Assembly (NCBI GenBank): GCA_030831725.1
Contig: JAURKN010000036.1
Coordinates: forward strand, 1 to 7,290
DNA length: 7,290 nucleotides
Direction of reading: 5' to 3'
Source of the DNA: Ferruginibacter sp.
Lineage (GTDB): Bacteria > Bacteroidota > Bacteroidia > Chitinophagales > Chitinophagaceae
Every line of letters starts with the position of its first letter. Positions within the stretch are counted from its first letter, which is position 1. The notes below the pieces were generated by a model. It did not search any database and had not been told where the DNA came from. It worked only from the letters and a program-made list of their open reading frames with translations. This document shows positions 1 to 4,907 of the stretch, piece after piece. Position numbers and translations under genes: made by a program.

Positions 1-398
1 TTTACATCAATAGTCCTGGTGGTGTGGTAACAAGTGGCATGGTCATTTATGACACCATGCAAATGATCAGCTCTCCTGTGAGCACCGTTTGTATGGGAAT
101 GGCTGCAAGCATGGGCAGTATTCTGTTAAGTGGTGGCGAAAAAGGAAAGCGTTATATCTTTCCCCATGGCGAAGTGATGATCCATCAGCCTAGCGGTGGC
201 GGAAGAGGAACCAGTGCCGACCTCGAAATCATGGCCGTTCAAATTCAGAAGACCAAAGAAATGGGTGCTAAAATCCTAGCAGATAATTGCGGACAAACTT
301 TCGAAAAAGTCATGAAAGATTTCGACAGGGATTATTGGATGGATGCGAAAGAATCCATTTCCTATGGCATTGTGGACCACATCCTGAAAAAATTATAA
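1..398 (+). CDS. clpP: ATP-dependent Clp protease proteolytic subunit ClpP, 5'-truncated
   Basis: This is the serine peptidase that forms the double-heptamer degradation chamber of the cytoplasmic Clp protease and receives unfolded substrates from ClpX. The reading frame is open from the left edge (first whole codon at base 3, giving YINSPGGVVTSGM, a standard ClpP segment). A GTG at 24 is therefore internal and not a start; roughly the first third of the protein lies outside the window. All three catalytic residues are visible: Ser in AASMGS (codon 108-110), His in MIHQPSGG (183-185) and Asp in DRDYWM (330-332). The His-to-Asp spacing of 49 residues equals that of E. coli ClpP. The C-terminus (YGIVDHILKKL) ends normally. 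An intrinsic terminator follows the stop codon, so its partner clpX is probably transcribed mostly from its own promoter. Identification is secure; only the N-terminus is unknown. Confidence 0.97.
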   Translation, partial: YINSPGGVVTSGMVIYDTMQMISSPVSTVCMGMAASMGSILLSGGEKGKRYIFPHGEVMIHQPSGGGRGTSADLEIMAVQIQKTKEMGAKILADNCGQTFEKVMKDFDRDYWMDAKESISYGIVDHILKKL

Positions 399-418
399 TC
401 TGTAACAACCTGAATCTT

Positions 419-446
419 AAAGTCCCGAAATTTCGGGACTTTTTTT
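419..446 (+). terminator. Rho-independent terminator after clpP
   Basis: The arms AGTCCCGAAA (421-430) and TTTCGGGACT (431-440) form a perfect 20-base palindrome. It is extended by AA at 419-420 pairing with TT at 441-442, and is best drawn as a 10-bp stem with an AATT loop. A run of seven T (440-446) follows directly. It starts 20 bases after the clpP stop and lies wholly between clpP and clpX, so it should end most clpP transcripts before clpX. Confidence 0.9.
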
Positions 447-451
447 ATTTC

Positions 452-472
452 GTCAACTTCGATTTAGTTGAC
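452..472. repeat. Inverted repeat at the clpX promoter
   Basis: GTCAACT (452-458) and AGTTGAC (466-472) are perfect 7-base inverted arms separated by 7 bases. The repeat starts five bases after the terminator T-run, and its right arm contains the TTG proposed as the -33 element of the clpX promoter. That placement would suit an operator for a dimeric regulator. It could equally be a small RNA hairpin on readthrough transcripts, or chance. The symmetry is visible; the function is inferred. Confidence 0.45.
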
Positions 473-498
473 CATGCAGGAACCGAATCTTATCTTTG
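468..498 (+). promoter_or_regulatory. Candidate Bacteroidota-type promoter for clpX
   Basis: TTG (468-470) and TATCTTTG (491-498) are separated by 20 bases. They match the phylum's -33 TTG / -7 TAnnTTTG consensus, including every fixed base of the -7 box. Transcription would begin a few bases downstream, leaving a leader of about 15-20 nt before the clpX ATG at 523. The placement just after a strong terminator supports the call. No experimental start site is known to me. Confidence 0.65.
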
Positions 499-522
499 TT
501 CTTCAGCTTTAAAAGTGAAATT

Positions 523-1761
523 ATGGCTAAACAGCAAACTCTGGTGTGCTCCTTCTGTGGCAGAAAAAGGGAAGAAGTAAAAATTTTGATCGCCGGTCAG
601 GATGGTCACATTTGTGAAAACTGTGTGGAACATGCGAGAGAAATCGTGGAGCAAGAAGTTACATCCAAAACGGAACAAGAAAGAAAAAAAGACAGTAAGC
701 CCGTCAGCAACAGAAAGCCGATGGAAATAAAATCTTTTTTGGATGAATACATCATCGGACAAGATGAAGCCAAGAAGATACTTGCAGTTGCCGTATACAA
801 CCATTACAAAAGGGTGCATCAAAAAGTTGAATCCGAGGTTGAGATTGAAAAAAGCAATATCATTTTGGTGGGTGAGACCGGTACGGGAAAAACATTGCTT
901 GCCAGAACCATCGCAAAAATGTTGAATGTTCCTTTCGCTATCGTAGACGCTACCGTATTTACAGAAGCGGGTTACGTCGGAGAAGATGTGGAGAGCATGC
1001 TTACCCGTTTGCTTCAAGCTTGCAATTATGATGTGGATGCCGCCGAAAGAGGAATCGTTTATATCGATGAGATTGATAAGATCGCTAGAAAAAGTGACAA
1101 TCCTTCCATCACTAGGGATGTCAGTGGTGAAGGCGTGCAACAAGGCTTACTGAAGCTCCTCGAAGGAAGTGAGGTGTTGGTGCCTCCTCAAGGTGGTAGA
1201 AAACATCCCGACCAAAAGCTCATCAAAATAAACACACAAAATATCCTATTCATTTGTGGTGGCGCATTCGATGGCATAGACAGAATCATCGCAAAGCGAA
1301 TCAATACAAACGCGATAGGTTTTAATGTGAACAAAGATCTCATGGAATATCAAATGGAACATTTGCTCCAATTTGTCAATTCCGTCGATCTTAAACAATT
1401 CGGATTGATTCCCGAATTGCTTGGTCGTTTGCCTGTAGTAACTTACTTGAATCCTCTGGATGCAGAATCTTTGAGAGCCATTCTCACCATTCCTAAAAAC
1501 TCTCTCATTCGACAGTTTGTGAAGTTGTTTGACATGGAGGGTATCAAACTTGAATTTGAAAATGAAGTCTTTGATTTCATGGTAGAGAAAGCCCTTGAAT
1601 TCAAACTAGGTGCAAGAGGATTGAGAAGTATTTGTGAAGCCATTCTCACTGATGCCATGTTCGAACTTCCATCTCAGGAAATCAAGGAATTCAAAGTCAC
1701 CCTTGAATATGCCCACAAAAAATTCACTGTTGCCAAATCCGGATTTCTTAGGGTGGCATGA
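523..1761 (+). CDS. clpX: ATP-dependent Clp protease ATP-binding subunit ClpX
   Basis: This AAA+ unfoldase forms a hexameric ring that recognises tagged proteins, unfolds them with ATP and threads them into ClpP in the cytoplasm. At 412 residues it has normal length. Features in order: a zinc-binding domain with Cys9, Cys12, Cys31 and Cys34; Walker A GETGTGKT (117-124); the substrate-gripping pore loop GYVG (150-153); Walker B IVYIDEID (178-185); the RKH pore-2 loop (226-228); an IGF loop for docking on ClpP (265-267); the arginine finger in LLGRLP (Arg302); and the sensor-2 motif GAR (363-365). ATG 523 is chosen because it gives the usual MAKQ..CSFCGR N-terminus; an in-frame TTG at 496 lies inside the -7 promoter box. 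No Shine-Dalgarno is present, only an A-rich leader. Glu replaces the usual Pro at Walker A position 2, possibly a lineage trait. The preserved IGF loop implies a working ClpXP with the upstream ClpP. Confidence 0.97.
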   Translation: MAKQQTLVCSFCGRKREEVKILIAGQDGHICENCVEHAREIVEQEVTSKTEQERKKDSKPVSNRKPMEIKSFLDEYIIGQDEAKKILAVAVYNHYKRVHQKVESEVEIEKSNIILVGETGTGKTLLARTIAKMLNVPFAIVDATVFTEAGYVGEDVESMLTRLLQACNYDVDAAERGIVYIDEIDKIARKSDNPSITRDVSGEGVQQGLLKLLEGSEVLVPPQGGRKHPDQKLIKINTQNILFICGGAFDGIDRIIAKRINTNAIGFNVNKDLMEYQMEHLLQFVNSVDLKQFGLIPELLGRLPVVTYLNPLDAESLRAILTIPKNSLIRQFVKLFDMEGIKLEFENEVFDFMVEKALEFKLGARGLRSICEAILTDAMFELPSQEIKEFKVTLEYAHKKFTVAKSGFLRVA

Positions 1762-1785
1762 TTTTATGGTTCCTTTGATTATTAA

Positions 1786-1816
1786 TTGATAAGGTTGCTT
1801 TTTTCGGTTAATTTCG
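1786..1816 (+). promoter_or_regulatory. Candidate promoter for purA
   Basis: TTG (1786-1788) and TAATTTCG (1809-1816) are spaced by 20 bases, the same spacing as at clpX. The -7 box has one mismatch to TAnnTTTG (C for T at position 7). It would leave a leader of about 30 A-rich bases before the purA ATG. No convincing terminator separates clpX from purA in the 92-base gap, so readthrough from clpX is also possible. Confidence 0.45.
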
Positions 1817-1853
1817 CATACAAACAAACAATAAAAAAGAAAAATTCAGAGTC

Positions 1854-3116
1854 ATGGTAGATGCCATTCTTGGTTTGCAGTGGGGAGATGAAGGGAAAGG
1901 AAAAATCGTTGATTATTTTGCCCGCAATTACGATATCATAGCACGTTTTCAGGGTGGTCCGAATGCAGGACATACTTTATATATCGGAGACAGAAAAGTG
2001 GTGTTGCATCAGATACCAAGTGGTATCTTTCATGAAGATAAAATAAACCTGATCGGCAGTGGCGTGGTTTTGGATCCGGTAACGCTAAAAAAAGAGTGTG
2101 ATGCTGTCGCTTCTTTCGGAGTTGATTACAGGAAAAATCTGTTTATCAGCGAAAGAACACACCTGATTCTTCCTACACACAGGGCCTTGGACAAGGCCAG
2201 TGAAATCGCAAAAGGAGATGACAAGATAGGTAGCACCTTAAAAGGAATCGGACCTGCTTATATGGATAAAACAGGACGAAACGGTTTGAGGGTGGGAGAT
2301 TTGTTACACAAAGATTTCGATGAGCAATATAAAAAGCTCAGAAACAAACACGAACAATTGTTGGGCAATTTTGATTTTCAGGAAGACATAAGTCAATGGG
2401 AAGAGGAGTTTTTCACTGCCATTGCTTTCTTACGAACCCTCAACATCATCAATGGAGAATATTTCATCAACGATCAGATTCAGAAGGGCTGCAAAGTGCT
2501 CGCTGAAGGTGCACAAGGTTCAATGCTAGATGTTGATTTTGGAACATTCCCTTTTGTGACAAGCAGCAATACCATGTCAGCCGGAATATGCTCGGGACTT
2601 GGAATAGCACCACAAAAAATCAAAGAGATCATCGGCATCACGAAAGCATATTGCACCAGAGTCGGAAGTGGGCCATTTCCCACAGAATTATTCGATGAAA
2701 GCGGTGAATTCCTGCGCATAACAGGAAATGAATTCGGAAGTACGACAGGACGTCCGCGTCGCTGTGGATGGATTGATCTGGTTGCGCTGCGATTCGCTTG
2801 TATGATCAACGGAGTTACATCCATCGTTATGACAAAAGCCGACATACTGGATGAGCTCGACACGCTGAAAACATGCACATCATATGAAACTAACGGTGTG
2901 AATTCAGATAAAGTTCCCTTTCAAATGAATGGTATCGATATAAAGCCAATGTATGAAAGCTTCAAAGGATGGCAAACCAACATCAGTCAGATCAGAAATT
3001 ATGCTGAAATGCCTGATGAAATGAAGAATTACATCAATCACATCAATTCTTATCTGGGAGTGCCAGTCAAGTTCATAAGCAATGGTCCAGGTAGAGAACA
3101 AATCGTTTCAATATAG
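1854..3116 (+). CDS. purA: Adenylosuccinate synthetase
   Basis: PurA joins IMP and aspartate using GTP to give adenylosuccinate, the first committed step from IMP to AMP, in the cytoplasm. The 420-residue product is close to the family length (432 in E. coli). The P-loop region GDEGKGK sits at residues 11-17, with the general base Asp12 and with His40 in GGPNAGHT. The second family signature GIGPAY..K..R.G.R..DL spans 131-150. The conserved GRPRRCGWID stretch (around 297-306) contributes to substrate binding, and TKAD (327-330) is the guanine-recognition motif. The C-terminus ISNGPGREQIVSI corresponds to the family's terminal ISTGPDR region, so the gene is intact. ATG 1854 gives the expected short N-terminus right before the P-loop. 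No Shine-Dalgarno is seen. Gene order places it after clpX with a probable promoter of its own. Confidence 0.97.
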   Translation: MVDAILGLQWGDEGKGKIVDYFARNYDIIARFQGGPNAGHTLYIGDRKVVLHQIPSGIFHEDKINLIGSGVVLDPVTLKKECDAVASFGVDYRKNLFISERTHLILPTHRALDKASEIAKGDDKIGSTLKGIGPAYMDKTGRNGLRVGDLLHKDFDEQYKKLRNKHEQLLGNFDFQEDISQWEEEFFTAIAFLRTLNIINGEYFINDQIQKGCKVLAEGAQGSMLDVDFGTFPFVTSSNTMSAGICSGLGIAPQKIKEIIGITKAYCTRVGSGPFPTELFDESGEFLRITGNEFGSTTGRPRRCGWIDLVALRFACMINGVTSIVMTKADILDELDTLKTCTSYETNGVNSDKVPFQMNGIDIKPMYESFKGWQTNISQIRNYAEMPDEMKNYINHINSYLGVPVKFISNGPGREQIVSI

Positions 3117-3121
3117 CTTCT

Positions 3122-3143
3122 AATATTTTTTATGAAAAATATT
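3122..3143 (+). other. A/T-only hairpin in the purA 3' region
   Basis: AATATTTTT (3122-3130) and AAAAATATT (3135-3143) are perfect 9-base inverted arms around a TATG loop, starting five bases after the purA stop codon. The stem contains no G-C pair and no T-run follows, so it would be a poor intrinsic terminator. It may help 3'-end formation or stability, or be chance in AT-rich spacer. The rest of the 78-base gap holds only a weak -7-like TACATTTC (3172-3179) without a well-spaced TTG. Confidence 0.35.
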
Positions 3144-3194
3144 TGGCAATTTCAAAAACTCGTGGAAAATTTACATTTCTAATCCCGTATAGTC

Positions 3195-3620
3195 ATGTCA
3201 CCGAAATCAGAAAACGAAAAAAAAGCAACCCCGAAAAAAGCTGCCGCACCCAAGAAAACGGCAGTGAAAAAAGCCAATCCTAAATCCAAATCAGAAGATG
3301 ATGATTTGGAAGATGACGATGATGAGCTTGAAACCTCAAAAACAAAAGTATCAAAGACTTCCTCCAAGAAAAAAAGCGATGATGAAGATGATGATGATGA
3401 CGATGTTGAAGTGAATGACGATTGGGATAAGCCCGAAGAAGATGATAGTTGGGATCCTGATTTCGATGAGTTCGACATTCCAAAATCCAAAACAAAAAAA
3501 GCCACTCCCGGAAAAAAACCTTCAAAGAGTGAAGACGACTTTGAAGATGATTTCAAAGATCTCGGATTTTTTGATGACGACATGGGAGGCGGAGGTTTCG
3601 ACGATGATGATGATTTCTAA
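3195..3620 (+). CDS. Unrecognised small protein of alternating lysine-rich and aspartate-rich blocks
   Basis: I do not recognise this 141-residue protein. By count it has 37 Asp, 13 Glu and 26 Lys and no Arg, Cys, His, Gln or Tyr. It is built as three basic-acidic cycles: basic 4-32, acidic 34-46, basic 49-60, acidic 62-94 (with Trp77 and Trp86), basic 97-111, acidic 113-140. The segments KKATP (9-13 and 101-105) and SKSEDD (31-36 and 110-115) occur twice, suggesting an old internal duplication. It ends in GGGGFDDDDDF, an acidic tip with a final Phe reached through a glycine linker. No signal peptide, membrane segment or folded domain is visible, so it is probably disordered and cytoplasmic. 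The Ala/Pro/Lys N-terminus resembles histone-H1-like bacterial tails, so a nucleic-acid or nucleoid role is possible but inferred. It lies 78 bases after purA and 9 bases before pabB, probably co-transcribed with pabB. ATG 3195 is the first in-frame start. Confidence 0.8.
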   Translation: MSPKSENEKKATPKKAAAPKKTAVKKANPKSKSEDDDLEDDDDELETSKTKVSKTSSKKKSDDEDDDDDDVEVNDDWDKPEEDDSWDPDFDEFDIPKSKTKKATPGKKPSKSEDDFEDDFKDLGFFDDDMGGGGFDDDDDF

Positions 3621-3629
3621 ATCTCTTCA

Positions 3630-4907
3630 GTGATTTACAACACAACCACATTCAGAGACATTCACGTTTCTGATATCATATCCAAAATGTTGAATTGGTC
3701 TGACCGGTTCAACATTTTTTGTTTGCTCAACAGCAACGGATTTACTTCCAAGCATGGAGAATGGGAACTGTTATTTGCCGCAGATCCCGCGTATATTCTT
3801 GAAATCAAAGACGATCAATTTGTAAAACCCCTTCAACAATTTTCAAATGAGCATGAAGGATGGATTTTTGGTCACCTGAATTATCCCGGTCAGACAAATG
3901 ACCGCATCTCCTTTCCGAATGGCTTTTTTTTCGTTCCCAAAATATTGGTAAGAATCAAAGGGAATGAGGTCATCATTTCTTCACAGGATGAAGATCCTGA
4001 ATTGATATATGATCAATTGATGGAAACGGCCCCTTTGAATGGTCGTGCAAGCATACTCAAAGAAGAAATCAAATCGGAAATGAATGAATCCGAATATCAT
4101 TCTGCGATCAATGCCATAAAAGAGCACCTTCAAAAAGGAGATTGTTACGAAATCAATTTTTGTCAGGAATTTTATTCCGAAAATGCAGACATTCATCCTG
4201 CTTCGTTGTATCAGCAATTGATTCAATCATCACCGTCCCCTTTCTCCGCATTCTATCGGCTTAAAGAAAAATTTTGCATCTCGGCAAGTCCGGAACGCTT
4301 TCTCAAAAAGAAGGCAGACAGATTGATTTCTCAACCTATAAAAGGAACCAGCAAAAGAAATCTGATTGATGCGGAAAAAGATTCAATTGGACGTCAATAT
4401 CTGAAAGAAAGCCAAAAAGAGAAATCGGAAAACGTAATGATCGTTGATCTCGTCAGAAACGACCTCAGTAAAGTAAGTGCAAGAGGTAGTGTTGAAGTGG
4501 AGGAGTTGATGGGTATTTATTCTTTTCCGCAGGTACATCAAATGATCAGTACAGTCGTGTCTATATTGGATAATCGCTTTCATTGGACAGAAGCCCTGGA
4601 TGCTTGTTTTCCTATGGGATCCATGACAGGGGCTCCAAAAAAACGAGTGATGGAATTGATCAATACTTACGAAAAAACGACAAGGGGACTTTTTTCCGGA
4701 ACAATAGGTTACGTTGATCCGCATGGCGATTTCGATTTCAATGTGGTCATACGAAGTTATTTTTACGACAGAAGTACAAAAAAACTGAGCTTCAAGGCCG
4801 GGGGTGGAATCACCATCAACAGCAATCCGGAACAGGAATACAAAGAGTCTTTGCTTAAAGTGGAGATATTGAGAAAACTACTCGAAACCGAGAAAGACAA
4901 ACCATGA
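3630..4907 (+). CDS. pabB: Aminodeoxychorismate synthase component I
   Basis: PabB converts chorismate to 4-amino-4-deoxychorismate using ammonia, normally supplied by the glutaminase PabA. This is the entry to p-aminobenzoate and folate synthesis in the cytoplasm. The 425 residues comprise an N-terminal anthranilate-synthase-I-type domain (to about 145) and a chorismate-binding domain with GDCYEINF (170-177), QPIKGT (Lys238), DLVRNDL (273-279), GSMTGAPK (330-337) and AGGGI (390-394). PIKGT, with the PabB-type lysine where anthranilate synthase TrpE has Ala, favours PabB over TrpE. The start is GTG 3630, nine bases after the upstream stop. It keeps the residues before the conserved LNW..RFN segment; the next candidate, ATG 3687, would cut into the domain and sits inside a hairpin. 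No pabA or pabC is in the window. It overlaps the next gene by 4 nt, indicating translational coupling. Confidence 0.93.
   Translation: MIYNTTTFRDIHVSDIISKMLNWSDRFNIFCLLNSNGFTSKHGEWELLFAADPAYILEIKDDQFVKPLQQFSNEHEGWIFGHLNYPGQTNDRISFPNGFFFVPKILVRIKGNEVIISSQDEDPELIYDQLMETAPLNGRASILKEEIKSEMNESEYHSAINAIKEHLQKGDCYEINFCQEFYSENADIHPASLYQQLIQSSPSPFSAFYRLKEKFCISASPERFLKKKADRLISQPIKGTSKRNLIDAEKDSIGRQYLKESQKEKSENVMIVDLVRNDLSKVSARGSVEVEELMGIYSFPQVHQMISTVVSILDNRFHWTEALDACFPMGSMTGAPKKRVMELINTYEKTTRGLFSGTIGYVDPHGDFDFNVVIRSYFYDRSTKKLSFKAGGGITINSNPEQEYKESLLKVEILRKLLETEKDKP
3684..3720 (+). terminator. Terminator-like hairpin inside the 5' coding region of pabB
   Basis: AAAATGTTGAA (3684-3694) is perfectly complementary to TTCAACATTTT (3708-3718). 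The inner bases can continue as two G-T wobbles and then three Watson-Crick pairs (3695-3699 with 3703-3707), giving about 16 bp with a CTG loop. The right arm runs into a T-tract (3715-3720). It begins 63 bases after the stop of the block-charged protein and 54 bases into pabB. It could end or attenuate the upstream transcript unless ribosomes are translating pabB. The sequence also encodes a conserved part of PabB, so coding constraint may explain some of it. Structure is visible; termination is inferred. Confidence 0.5.

Noticed and set aside
474..512. A 12-codon ATG-TAA frame upstream of clpX that could be a leader peptide.
   Set aside because: It begins upstream of the predicted transcription start and runs through the -7 box, so most clpX mRNA would not contain its start.
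496..522. An upstream in-frame TTG start for clpX adding nine residues.
   Set aside because: It falls within the candidate -7 promoter element, and the added residues do not resemble ClpX N-termini; ATG 523 fits the family.
490..1143. A 217-codon open frame on the minus strand opposite clpX.
   Set aside because: It is antisense to the conserved zinc-binding and Walker A region of clpX, has no recognisable family features, and is explained by the codon use of the real gene.
1772..1802. A CCTT...AAGG pairing followed by TTGCTTTTTT after clpX, considered as a terminator.
   Set aside because: Only four base pairs form around a long unpaired loop, too weak to call.
2480..2878. A 132-codon open frame on the minus strand inside purA.
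   Set aside because: It lies entirely opposite the conserved purA coding region and its translation shows no domain or coherent composition.
3378..3404. The GAT repeat run, considered as a tandem-repeat locus or array.
   Set aside because: It is an Asp-codon run in frame, with interruptions (GAA, GAC), and is part of a protein acidic tract rather than a separate repeat element.
3179..3583. A serine-rich 134-codon open frame on the minus strand opposite the block-charged gene.
   Set aside because: The Ser runs are the reverse-complement reading of GAT/GAA and lysine codons. The plus-strand frame ends in an ordered tip and fits the operon, so it is preferred.
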